NCBI RefSeq assembly: GCF_030249855.1
Contig: NZ_JANURN010000009.1
Coordinates: forward strand, 1 to 64,000
DNA length: 64,000 nucleotides
Reading direction: 5' to 3'
Source of the DNA: Helicobacter_B zhangjianzhongii
GTDB lineage: Bacteria > Campylobacterota > Campylobacteria > Campylobacterales > Helicobacteraceae
Shown here: positions 43,078 through 51,854 of the stretch, piece after piece
Numbering within the stretch: position 1 is the stretch's first letter
Layout: each line of letters opens with the position of its first letter
Notes under the pieces: model-generated
The model's database searches: none
The model's input: only the letters and a program-made list of their open reading frames with translations
What the model was told of the DNA's origin: nothing
Translations under genes and position numbers: made by a program

Positions 43078-44848
43078 TGATCGTATGCTTTGTGTGCAGT
43101 GGCTTTGCTAATGCGCGCATAAAGGGCTTAGAAGTAGTCATTTTCCCGCGCACATATATGCTCCCTTGTATCTGCCACTTTAGCAGCAAATCCGCAAACG
43201 CACTGCCTAGATCGCTTGCTATGCTAAAGCACACGCCATAGCTATCTAGCCCGCCTATGCGATAGGCAAGCATATTGTTTAAAGCCTTGCTAGAATCTAG
43301 TGTGATCATCTCGCTAGATTCTTTGCATTTAAATCCAAGCGGACTTATGTGCGGGTAGGCAAACTGCTCTGCCTTAGCCAAAAGCTCTGCCCCAGCTTGC
43401 GCTAGATCTTCTAAAGACTCTAGCCCCTCTAATAGCCCATAACACCCCCCAAGCCACGCGAGCATATCATTAGTGCTATGGCTTGTAGTAGGTAGAGTGC
43501 GCACACGCGCCAAGCTAGATTCTAGATAGGTTTTGTAGTTTTGCGCTAAGCGCGATCCTTGCTTGCCTTTAGATTCTAGGGTGGAGAGCATTAGGGCTGG
43601 GTTTGCCTCCATAGCGGCTAGCTCATAGCGCATTAGCACAGGCTCTAGCGACTCTGTGGATTCTAGGCTTACACTAGAATCCACTTTTTGCACAGCATAA
43701 GACACCACACTAGAATCCAAATCAAGCAGCACGCCACCATTTATCCGCACTTCTTCAAGTAGCGCACTCTCATCACAATAGGCTACTTCTGTGATACGAG
43801 GCTCTAAGCGTGGCGGAAATTTTGGCACAAAGCCCTTAATGCTCTCATTGCTTATGGGCTTTTCAATTAGCCCAAAATTATCCCAGAAGTTTGGCTCACT
43901 GCAGCCTATGCAGCCGTGTCCTGCCTGCACGGGCCAGCTTGTCTTGGCGTTGAACTTCACCTTTGGGCAGTTATTAAACGAGTAGGGACCCTTGCAGCCT
44001 ACTTTATACAAGCAATAGCCCTGTGCCATAGACGGATCATCAAAGCTCTGCACAAAATCCCCAGCAAGAAACGCCCCCCTGCGCTCGCATAGATCATGCA
44101 CACTTTTAGCATACGCCCATAATGGTCGCTTTAGCTCATCAAGCGGCGGCAGCTCACCTAGCAAATATACATAGAGCAAATTGCCGATGATGTTTTTATC
44201 ACTTGGGGGACAGCCGGGTATATGCATAATCTCTTGCGGGAACACCTCATAAAGAGCAAAGCTATTAGTAGGATTAGGGTGGGCACTCTGTATCCCGCCA
44301 TAGCTTGAGCAAGTCCCCACCGCAAGGACTGCTTGGGCGTGGGCGATTAGATGTGCGGCTTCTTCATAGCCACTTTTGCCAGCAAGGGTGATATATTGCT
44401 CTTGTGCGCCCATACTCACACTACCTTCTACAAGCAAGATATAAGGCGTCTGCGAAATGGATTCTAGGACTTTTTGCGAGTTATGCCCGCTTGCAGCTAG
44501 AATCAAGTCGTGATAATGCAGCTTAAATATATCAAAGATAAGCGTATCAAACCCGGGCTCTTCTGTGCGCAGCAAGCTCTCACTACACCCGGTGCACTCT
44601 TGCAAATGCAACCACACAAGCCGCATATCGCCCATATACTCCAAAATCTCCACACAGCAATCAAGCAGCTTGCTAGGCACGCCAATGAGTGCGAGATTTT
44701 TAGCAATCCACGCACGCGAAGTCTCATCGCTTAGAGTGGCACTTTTTACCTTGCTTTGGCGCAGTGATTCTAGGCGTGCTAGAAGCTTGTCTTCAAGGCT
44801 TAATAGTGGCTTGATGGTCGTTATATTTTGCGTGCTTGTGGCTTCCAT
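43052..44848 (-). CDS. hydE: HydE: [NiFe] hydrogenase small-subunit-like protein
   Basis: Residues 78-340 match the iron-sulfur small subunit of uptake hydrogenases. They include CTGCSE (Cys85, Cys88), GTCSSYGG, IPGCPP, HDLCERR, CLYKVGCKGP and HGCIGCSEPNFWD, so the ligands for three clusters look intact. Unlike HydA there is no twin-arginine signal, and a 250-residue C-terminal extension (with AVQKVDSSVSLEST from repeats) replaces the membrane anchor. From memory H. pylori and Wolinella have such a gene, hydE, needed for hydrogenase activity. Here it stands alone, without hydABCD. AAGGAGAGAGT precedes the ATG. Confidence 0.75.
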   Translation of the reverse strand: MEATSTQNITTIKPLLSLEDKLLARLESLRQSKVKSATLSDETSRAWIAKNLALIGVPSKLLDCCVEILEYMGDMRLVWLHLQECTGCSESLLRTEEPGFDTLIFDIFKLHYHDLILAASGHNSQKVLESISQTPYILLVEGSVSMGAQEQYITLAGKSGYEEAAHLIAHAQAVLAVGTCSSYGGIQSAHPNPTNSFALYEVFPQEIMHIPGCPPSDKNIIGNLLYVYLLGELPPLDELKRPLWAYAKSVHDLCERRGAFLAGDFVQSFDDPSMAQGYCLYKVGCKGPYSFNNCPKVKFNAKTSWPVQAGHGCIGCSEPNFWDNFGLIEKPISNESIKGFVPKFPPRLEPRITEVAYCDESALLEEVRINGGVLLDLDSSVVSYAVQKVDSSVSLESTESLEPVLMRYELAAMEANPALMLSTLESKGKQGSRLAQNYKTYLESSLARVRTLPTTSHSTNDMLAWLGGCYGLLEGLESLEDLAQAGAELLAKAEQFAYPHISPLGFKCKESSEMITLDSSKALNNMLAYRIGGLDSYGVCFSIASDLGSAFADLLLKWQIQGSIYVRGKMTTSKPFMRALAKPLHTKHTIIIAQIQDA

Positions 44849-45018
44849 ACTCTCTCCTTGCTCTCAATCTATCTGCAATCTCCCTGCTCTAGCTTGCCTA
44901 CTTCAGCCCACTATCACACCCAAGCAATCTGTGGCAATCTATAAATCTAGATTCTCGTGTGCTACTACAACCTATCAAGATCCGCGATAGCGCACAACCC
45001 ATAGCATCTAGCTAGAAT

Positions 45019-46374
45019 CTAGTCTTGTGCTACGCTGGCACCGCTTACATCTCTTACGCCAATTTGGTGGTATTCAAAGCCCTTGGCGTGTAGATTGAGT
45101 GTGTGATAGATATTGCGCCCATCAAAGATCACAGGCGTGCGTAAGAGCTTTTTCATCTCATCAAAATCCGGGCTTCTAAACTCGCGCCACTCTGTAACAA
45201 GCACGAGCATATCGGCATTTTTTAGCGCGTCATATTTACTTGTAGCAAAAGTGATAGAATCCAGATGTTCTTGCAGATAGAAGCGTGCTTGCTCGGTGGC
45301 TTTGGGGTCATAAGCCTGGATCCTAGCTCCTTTGCTCACTAGCTCTTGTATCAGCACAATCGCGCTTGCCTCTCGCATATCATCTGTCTCTGGCTTAAAG
45401 GCAAGCCCCCACACAGCGACAATCTTGCCTGCTAGATCTTGCCCAAATCTTGCGCAAATCTTTTGCGCAAGCAAGCGTTTTTGCGCGTGATTTACTTGAT
45501 CGATTGCTTGAAGGATTTTAGGCATGTAGCCACTATCTAGGGCAGTTTTCTCCAAAGCCCTAACATCTTTTGGGAAGCAGCTCCCGCCATAGCCACAGCC
45601 CGGATAAATGAAGCTATAACCTATGCGTGAGTCGCTACCTATGCCTTGGCGCACATCATTGATATTTGCCCCCACGCGCTCACAGATTTGACTCATCTCA
45701 TTGATGAAGCTAATCTTTGTCGCAAGCATTGCATTTGCTGCGTATTTTGTCATCTCAGCAGATTCTATCCCCATAGCGATAAGCCGATCAGATTTGACCA
45801 AAAATGGCGCGTATAAAGAGCGCATAATCTCTAATGCCCTAGGTGAATCACTCCCTATCACCACACGATCCGGACTCATAAAATCCTTGATCGCCACACC
45901 CTCTTTTAAAAACTCTGGATTGCTCACGACATCAAAGGCTATGGCTTTTCCTCTAGATTCTAGGGCTTTGGCAATGATCTTTTTCACCTCTCTAGCAGTC
46001 CCCACAGGCACGGTGGATTTATCCACGATCACCGCATAGTCATTGATATGCTCGCCAATATCTTGCGCCACCAAACGCACGAAGCGTAAATCCGCACTCC
46101 CATCATCACCCATAGGCGTGCCAACAGCGATAAATATCACCTCTGCTTGTGCAAAAGCCTCTTGCTTAGAATCTGTGAAGATTAAAGTGCCTTTGGCTTG
46201 ATTTTCTACAATCATCTCACCCAAGCCCGGCTCATAAATTGGCACAACGCCTTTTTGTAGCTTTGCAATCTTGTCTTTATCAATATCAAGGCAGATCACA
46301 TCATTGCCCATCTGCGCGAAGCACGCCCCAGCCACTAAGCCCACATACCCACTACCAACAATACTAACTCTCAT
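45019..46374 (-). CDS. ugd: UDP-glucose 6-dehydrogenase
   Basis: The enzyme oxidises UDP-glucose to UDP-glucuronate for surface polysaccharides. The 451-residue protein has the NAD motif GSGYVGLVAGACFAQ at the N-terminus, VDKSTVPVGTA near 120, the catalytic cysteine in GYGGSCFPKD near 262, and the C-terminal VWGLAFKPETDDMREA. It appears as a single gene with no linked glycosyltransferases in this window. GDP-mannose dehydrogenase is a relative, but the motifs favour UDP-glucose. Confidence 0.92.
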   Translation of the reverse strand: MRVSIVGSGYVGLVAGACFAQMGNDVICLDIDKDKIAKLQKGVVPIYEPGLGEMIVENQAKGTLIFTDSKQEAFAQAEVIFIAVGTPMGDDGSADLRFVRLVAQDIGEHINDYAVIVDKSTVPVGTAREVKKIIAKALESRGKAIAFDVVSNPEFLKEGVAIKDFMSPDRVVIGSDSPRALEIMRSLYAPFLVKSDRLIAMGIESAEMTKYAANAMLATKISFINEMSQICERVGANINDVRQGIGSDSRIGYSFIYPGCGYGGSCFPKDVRALEKTALDSGYMPKILQAIDQVNHAQKRLLAQKICARFGQDLAGKIVAVWGLAFKPETDDMREASAIVLIQELVSKGARIQAYDPKATEQARFYLQEHLDSITFATSKYDALKNADMLVLVTEWREFRSPDFDEMKKLLRTPVIFDGRNIYHTLNLHAKGFEYHQIGVRDVSGASVAQD

Positions 46375-46466
46375 ACACCAGCCCTACTCAAAGTTCTTAA
46401 AATCCAAAAAATAAGTGCGCATTATACTGGATAAACACCCGCTTCAAAGCAGGCGTTTAAGCTATC

Positions 46467-47297
46467 TTACTCAAATGTTACATCACGCGCTTCTATAAGA
46501 TCTCCATAGATTGGCGCAAGTGTCTCTTGATAGGCTTGGAGCAGGAATTTATCTTTTTGTAATTGCGCCATTTCTTCATTAAGCCACTCTAGCAGCTCGG
46601 TATTGCCCTTTTTGACCGCTGGAGCTATGACATCAGTCTCCCCAAGCTCTTTAATCCCAACGGCAAAGCTTGGATTCTCCTTCGCCCACGCAAAAAGCAA
46701 AGTATTATCGTGTGCCAAGGCATCACCTCTGCCATCTTGCAATGCCGCGAAAGTCTCGGTATTTTGCTCAAACTTTAGCAGCTTGATTTCTGGGTGGTTT
46801 TTGCTGAAGTAAAAATCTGCTGTTGTGCCCTTATTGACAATAAGCGTTTTGTCTTTGAGCTGGGATACATCAGTGATCACGCCATCTTTGCTCACCACTC
46901 CTAGTGCTACTTTCATATATGGGCGTGCGAAATCCACTTGCTGCGCTCTCTCTTGCGTTTGCGTGAAATTCGCCATCATAATATCCACTTTATTAGACTT
47001 TAAAAACTCAATGCGATTTGCCGCTTCTACAAGCACGAAGCGCACTTTATCCTCACTGCCAAGCAGATCTTTGGCAATTTGCTTGGCGATATACACATCA
47101 AAGCCAGCGTTTTGCCCCTTTTCATCAACATAGCCAAAGGGCGGCTTATCGCCAAAGACACCAATAGTAACACTGCCTTTTTGCTTGATAGATTCTAGGG
47201 CATTTGCACTTGATTGACCCTCGCCACAGCCACCTAGCAAAGCCATAGCCCACACAAATCCTAGTCCATACATTACTCGAGTTATAGCATTCATCAT
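46467..47297 (-). CDS. CjaA-like amino acid (cysteine-type) ABC-binding lipoprotein
   Basis: The 276-residue product starts with a lipoprotein signal ending LLGGC. It continues as a solute-binding family 3 protein: IGVFGDKPPFGYVDEKGQ, AANRIEFLKSNKVDIMMANFTQT, VNKGTTADFYF and NTETFAALQDGRGDALAHDN. This closely resembles what I recall of C. jejuni CjaA, a cysteine-binding protein. I use ATG 47297 with AAAGGATTT before it. The matching permease and ATPase genes are not adjacent. Confidence 0.85.
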   Translation of the reverse strand: MMNAITRVMYGLGFVWAMALLGGCGEGQSSANALESIKQKGSVTIGVFGDKPPFGYVDEKGQNAGFDVYIAKQIAKDLLGSEDKVRFVLVEAANRIEFLKSNKVDIMMANFTQTQERAQQVDFARPYMKVALGVVSKDGVITDVSQLKDKTLIVNKGTTADFYFSKNHPEIKLLKFEQNTETFAALQDGRGDALAHDNTLLFAWAKENPSFAVGIKELGETDVIAPAVKKGNTELLEWLNEEMAQLQKDKFLLQAYQETLAPIYGDLIEARDVTFE

Positions 47298-47346
47298 AAA
47301 TCCTTTCTTACAATTTTTCACCTAGAATCTAAATCTAGGTGAAGCG

Positions 47347-48303
47347 TTATCCTACAACAATTTTATTTGCTTCTTCCATTCTTTGCAAATGCTCCCATCG
47401 CTCATCGACTTCTTTTTGGAATTTTTCGATGATATGGGCATTTTCTGGCTTGAAGAGATGCTTAAATCGCCCTTGTGCGCCTAGATAATCTCTCACAGGG
47501 ATAATGTTTTTAGGGCGATAGGTGATATGCACCTCTTTACCATTGATGATCTCAAAAAGTGGGAACGCTAGAGAATCCACCGCAAGATCGGAGACATCAA
47601 TTGTCTTATTAGACTCAAACCGCCACTCTGTCGTGCAAGCACTCATCGCATTGATGAAAGTCGGCCCTTCTGTGTCGATTGCTTGCTTGATTTTTTTGTT
47701 CATATCTTTCCATTTGTTTGGGGCTACTTGGGCGACATAGGGGCTGCCGTGTGCTGCCATCACAAAAAGCATATCCTTCTTGCGCTCCTTTTTGCCATAG
47801 CTTGCACTCCCAGCAGGCGTGGTCGAAGTGCTAGAGCCAATGGGCGTGGAGCTTGATCGCTGCCCGCCGGTGTTGGCATAGACTTCATTATCAAGGCAGA
47901 TATAAGTCATATCGTGCCCCCTCTCAAAGCAGCCGCTAATAAACTGGAATCCAATATCATAAGTGCTGCCATCACCGCCAAAGGCGACAAACTTCGGCTT
48001 CTCGCCTTTGTATCGCCCCTTTTTTGCCAATGCGCGATACATCGTCTCTGCTCCAGCTGCCGCAGTCGAGCCATTTTCAAAGCCAATATGTATCCAAGGC
48101 ACATCCCAAGAAGTGTGCGGATATACCGCCGTAGAGACCTCAAGACAGCCCGTAGAATTGCCTATGACAATGGGACCTTCTACGGCATTTAGCACCTCTC
48201 TAATGATGATCCCGTGCGCACAACCCGGACATAAAATATGCGAACCTTCAAACTTCTCTGCCGCTTTAGAAAATTGCTTTAAGTTTTTTACTTCTCTTAC
48301 CAT
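47347..48303 (-). CDS. porB: Pyruvate:acceptor oxidoreductase beta subunit PorB
   Basis: This 318-residue thiamine-diphosphate subunit has CPGCAHGIIIREV, FGGDGSTYDIG near 110 and the NEVYANTGGQRSSSTP motif near 140. With PorA, PorC and PorD it converts pyruvate to acetyl-CoA, passing electrons to ferredoxin or flavodoxin. It is the last gene of porCDAB, as in H. pylori, and follows porA by 28 bases. Confidence 0.95.
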   Translation of the reverse strand: MVREVKNLKQFSKAAEKFEGSHILCPGCAHGIIIREVLNAVEGPIVIGNSTGCLEVSTAVYPHTSWDVPWIHIGFENGSTAAAGAETMYRALAKKGRYKGEKPKFVAFGGDGSTYDIGFQFISGCFERGHDMTYICLDNEVYANTGGQRSSSTPIGSSTSTTPAGSASYGKKERKKDMLFVMAAHGSPYVAQVAPNKWKDMNKKIKQAIDTEGPTFINAMSACTTEWRFESNKTIDVSDLAVDSLAFPLFEIINGKEVHITYRPKNIIPVRDYLGAQGRFKHLFKPENAHIIEKFQKEVDERWEHLQRMEEANKIVVG

Positions 48304-48331
48304 AATGTCTCCTTATATAGATTTCTAGATT

Positions 48332-49555
48332 CTAGTAGAAACTAAGCTTAGGACCGCGCAAGCCGATGAACTGCTGTGTAGCGTGCGTGAGCTTGCCAGC
48401 TTTTGCATTACTATCAAGCTCTTTGAAAATCTCCACCAAATCCACTTGTGTAATGTCGCGCTCGCCCAAACCATAGATATAGTTGCTAAGCACAGGACGC
48501 GCAGAATCTGGCACTTGATACAACGCCGCTCCAACTTCATTAAACAACGCTCCCATAGCACCAGCAGGCAAGCTCTTATCCATAATACCAACAGCTTTAG
48601 TGCGTTTTAGTGCCTCTCCTACAAGCGCGTAAGGGAATGGGCGGAATACTTTGACACTCACAACCCCTGCTTTAATGCCATTTTTGCGCGCTGTTTTTGC
48701 TGCTACGCGAGCGGATTCTGCTGTGGTGCCAAGCGCGAAAATAGCCACTTCTGCATCCTCCATATCATAGGTTTCTACGATCTTATGCTCTCTATTTGTA
48801 AGTGCTTTAAACGCGCTAAATGCTTCTTCTATGACAGCTTGCGAATGCATAAGCGCATTATGCAGCTGTGCTTTATGCTCATAATGCCACTCTTCTTCTG
48901 CTTGCGCACCATAGGTGGCTGGGTGCTCAAAATTAAAAAGAGAGTTTTTCTCCTTATACTCGCCAATAAAGCTGTATGCTTGATCATCGCTTAATGGGCG
49001 GACATTTTGGGCTGTGTGGGAGCAGAGAAAGCCATCTTGATTGACAATCACAGGAATGCGCACGCGCATATCTTCAGCGATTTTAAAGGCTAGGAGATTG
49101 AGATCATAGGCATCTTGGGGATTCATAGCACAGAGATTGATCCAGCCCGCATCGCGCCCTAGATACATATCTGAATGATCGCCGTGGATATTAAGTGGTG
49201 AGGCAAGTGCGCGATTGACAAGATTTAGCACAATTGGCAAGCGCATACCAGAAGCTTGGTAAAGCACTTCCACCATAAGCGCAAATCCTTGCGAGCTTGT
49301 CGCAGTAGCGACTCGCCCACCAGCCGCTGCCGCACCTACACAAGCACTCATCGCCGCGTGTTCGGATTCTACGAGCAAAAACTCGCCATCGATATAGCCA
49401 TTGCTCACAAATGTCCCATAGTTTTGCACAATGGGCGTTGAAGGCGTGATAGGATAGGCGGCTACCACATCAATTTGGGCTTGGCGCATCGCTTGGCACG
49501 CCGCCATATTGCCATCCCAAACAACTACTTGATCGAGTTCCATAACTTTTGGCAT
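48332..49555 (-). CDS. porA: Pyruvate:acceptor oxidoreductase alpha subunit PorA
   Basis: The 407-residue subunit shows AYPITPSTPIVQ near residue 35, ESEHAAMSACVGAAAAGGR near 63, ATSSQGFALM, and the C-terminal transketolase-like domain with VVSVKVFRPFP. It forms the heart of the enzyme with PorB. Spacing of 3 bases to porD upstream suggests one operon. Confidence 0.95.
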   Translation of the reverse strand: MPKVMELDQVVVWDGNMAACQAMRQAQIDVVAAYPITPSTPIVQNYGTFVSNGYIDGEFLLVESEHAAMSACVGAAAAGGRVATATSSQGFALMVEVLYQASGMRLPIVLNLVNRALASPLNIHGDHSDMYLGRDAGWINLCAMNPQDAYDLNLLAFKIAEDMRVRIPVIVNQDGFLCSHTAQNVRPLSDDQAYSFIGEYKEKNSLFNFEHPATYGAQAEEEWHYEHKAQLHNALMHSQAVIEEAFSAFKALTNREHKIVETYDMEDAEVAIFALGTTAESARVAAKTARKNGIKAGVVSVKVFRPFPYALVGEALKRTKAVGIMDKSLPAGAMGALFNEVGAALYQVPDSARPVLSNYIYGLGERDITQVDLVEIFKELDSNAKAGKLTHATQQFIGLRGPKLSFY

Positions 49556-49558
49556 AGC

Positions 49559-49963
49559 TTACTCCTCTCTTTTTTTCTTTTCTTCTTTGGCGGGCCACTT
49601 GCTAAGGGCTACTTCATTGGATTCGTGGTTGTTAAACATTAGCAGGGATTTGGGATTGGTCGGGCAGACATCTACGCACACACCGCAGCCCTTGCAGTGC
49701 ATATAATCCACACCTTTTAGCTTCTCATCACGCACCAAAATCGCCGCATCAGGGCAATACATCCAGCAGTTAAAGCAATTGATACAAATCTCGCTATTAT
49801 GCACAGGCTTATCGATCCGCCAATGCGCCACACTCGTGCCATAGGAGCTTTCTTTAGTATAGCTTCGCTCATTATTATGCTGGCGCAAAGTCTCTACCCC
49901 GTCTTTTTCAAAGGGGAACAATACGGAGCCAATCTCTAATTCTGTCCAGTCTTTCATATTCAC
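49559..49963 (-). CDS. porD: Pyruvate:acceptor oxidoreductase delta subunit PorD (ferredoxin-like)
   Basis: The 134-residue protein carries two [4Fe-4S] motifs, CINCFNCWMYCPD and CKGCGVCVDVCP, for electron transfer inside the complex. The C-terminal tail KEEKKKREE is very charged. It lies between porC and porA. Confidence 0.95.
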   Translation of the reverse strand: MNMKDWTELEIGSVLFPFEKDGVETLRQHNNERSYTKESSYGTSVAHWRIDKPVHNSEICINCFNCWMYCPDAAILVRDEKLKGVDYMHCKGCGVCVDVCPTNPKSLLMFNNHESNEVALSKWPAKEEKKKREE

Positions 49964-49972
49964 TCCTTATGG

Positions 49973-50533
49973 TTATTGCACACTATCATACGCGCGCTGT
50001 ATAGCTTCCATATTTGCATCGATCACTGCTTGTGGAAGCTTCTTGCCAAGCACTTTGGTAAAAGCCTTTTTAAAATACTCAAGCTCTAAGATCCCAGATA
50101 TTTTTACAAACGCACCAAGCATAGGGGCATTGGGGATCGGCTTGCCGATAGTATCAAGCGCGATTTGAATACAATCAAGTGTATAAAGCGTCTTGCCTTG
50201 TAGGTCAGGCTTTTTGGCGATTAGCTCCTCTTTTGATAAATGCGTGGTGATGATGTATTTGGTATCGGGCTTGTCATTGGCACAAATATCAGTGATAAAC
50301 ACGATCCCCGGATCAATCACTAGCACATAATCTGGCTCCATAAACTTCTCGTGGTTCAAAATAGGCTCATCATCAATCCTATCATACGCACTCATCGCCG
50401 CGCCGCGTTTAGCCGAGCCATAAAGCGCGAATGCCTGCACTTCTTTCCCCGTTGTTGCGATCACATCAGCAAGTCCTTTAGCACCTGTTACCGCGCCTTG
50501 ACCCGCTCGTGAATGCCATCGTATTTCTAGCAT
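49973..50533 (-). CDS. porC: Pyruvate:acceptor oxidoreductase gamma subunit PorC
   Basis: The 186-residue gamma subunit has RWHSRAGQGAVTGAKGLAD at its N-terminus and GSAKRGAAMSAYDRI near residue 43, typical of the family. It opens porCDAB. I choose ATG 50533, with AGGAG 5 bases before it, over an upstream in-frame ATG at 50551 that overlaps poor sequence. A TATAGT-like -10 (50634-50639, minus strand) may lie upstream in the 292-base gap. Confidence 0.93.
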   Translation of the reverse strand: MLEIRWHSRAGQGAVTGAKGLADVIATTGKEVQAFALYGSAKRGAAMSAYDRIDDEPILNHEKFMEPDYVLVIDPGIVFITDICANDKPDTKYIITTHLSKEELIAKKPDLQGKTLYTLDCIQIALDTIGKPIPNAPMLGAFVKISGILELEYFKKAFTKVLGKKLPQAVIDANMEAIQRAYDSVQ

Positions 50534-50825
50534 AGATTCTCCTTGACTCAAGATAATGTTTCAATCTTTTACACACTTAGGTGCTAGAGACTGCAAAAAC
50601 ACCCTAAATATTACTACCTTAATTATTAAAACAACTATAAATTTAAGAATCTAGATCGATAAATAACAAAATGCTAGGCAAAAATGTATAGAATAGTAAC
50701 GATACTTCCTTGTTACAAGCATTATCTCTTCTCTTCTTGCAAAGCCCTGCAATCCGCCACCACAATAACTTATGAAGCAATTATGCTACACTTTTCCACA
50801 TACGCAAAAACCCTATTGCTCCCCA

Positions 50826-51854
50826 TCACTCTAGCGTATGCCAATTATCCGCATACTGCATAGCCTGCGTGCGGATAGCACACACAGCCTCATACACACC
50901 ATCACAGCTCATCATAGCCCTAGATTCTAGCCCCATACCATAGCCACTACGCACCCATACGCCATTGATCTGCGCATTTTTAGCCGCCTCTAGATCATAA
51001 ATCGTATCGCCAATCATAAACACCTGCTCCTTTGGTGCAATGGGCAAAGAGCAAAGAGCTTTTAAAATCGGCTCTGCGCTAGGCTTTGGGTGCTGCACAT
51101 CTTCGCTGCCAATCACCACTTGAAAAAATCGCAAAATATCAAAATGCTGCAAAATATGCTTAGAATACAACGCAGTCTTTGTCGTAACCACCCCAAGATG
51201 CGCAAAACTCTTTGCCATAATGAGAGATTCTATTACATTTGGTAACAGCTTCGTTTCTTGTAGGTAGATTTTCCTATAATGATTTTTGTATGCTATCGCC
51301 CTATCTTGCGCTTCTTTAGGCTCAAACCCTACTTTGATAAACATCTCCACAAGCGGCAGCCCTATCAAAGATCGCACCTCATCTATTGTGGGGGAAAATG
51401 CCGCACCACAAGCGTGCGTAAAGCTATGATAAATCCCATCAATAGAATCAAACAAAGTCCCATCTAAATCAAACAACAAGACATATTTCTCGTGATCACC
51501 AGAATCCAGCTTTGCAGCAGGGCTTGTGGTGGGCATTATCACTTGAGGGCTAGGCTCTGGCTTTAGCTCAAAGACTTCTTTTTCAGCGACTTTTTGCTCA
51601 ATGATCTCTCTAGAAACTTCTTGCTCAAAAACTCCTTGAGGGCGATTTGTGCTTGTGGATTCTAGCGGGGCTTTTTTCTCCTCTTTTAGCTCGATTGTGC
51701 CTTGCGTGCGTGGATATACGGGCTCTTCTTTTAGCTCGATATGCTCGCTTGCCCCATACTCCCCACTAGAATCCACTTTTTCAAAAGTGGATTCTAGTGT
51801 AGCTGCCTTTTCATCACCGCCTTGTGTCTTATGCGATCTTTTCCACTTAAACAC
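50826..51854 (-). CDS. HAD-family phosphatase (phosphoglycolate phosphatase-like) with repeat-rich N-terminal extension
   Basis: The C-terminal 215 residues form a HAD hydrolase: DLDGTLFDSI, VVTTKTA, HPKPSAEPI and MIGDTIYDLEAA, the four usual motifs. The cap resembles phosphoglycolate phosphatase. The first 110 residues are unusual. They contain LESTFEKVDSSGE, made by two facing short repeats (51765-51798), and two copies of IELKEE. I choose GTG 51854, 6 bases after AAGGAGAA; it overlaps the MATE gene by 8 bases. The extension looks disordered and may not matter for catalysis. Confidence 0.82.
   Translation of the reverse strand: MFKWKRSHKTQGGDEKAATLESTFEKVDSSGEYGASEHIELKEEPVYPRTQGTIELKEEKKAPLESTSTNRPQGVFEQEVSREIIEQKVAEKEVFELKPEPSPQVIMPTTSPAAKLDSGDHEKYVLLFDLDGTLFDSIDGIYHSFTHACGAAFSPTIDEVRSLIGLPLVEMFIKVGFEPKEAQDRAIAYKNHYRKIYLQETKLLPNVIESLIMAKSFAHLGVVTTKTALYSKHILQHFDILRFFQVVIGSEDVQHPKPSAEPILKALCSLPIAPKEQVFMIGDTIYDLEAAKNAQINGVWVRSGYGMGLESRAMMSCDGVYEAVCAIRTQAMQYADNWHTLE
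51765..51798. repeat. Perfect facing pair of the short repeat inside the HAD gene
   Basis: ACTAGAATCCACTTTT-TC-AAAAGTGGATTCTAGT has 16-base perfect arms. On the coding strand it reads TLESTFEKVDSS. Confidence 0.9.

Noticed and set aside
44849..45018. Gap between hydE and ugd examined for a tRNA or small RNA gene
   Set aside because: No cloverleaf, no CCA end and no promoter-terminator pair that I could support.
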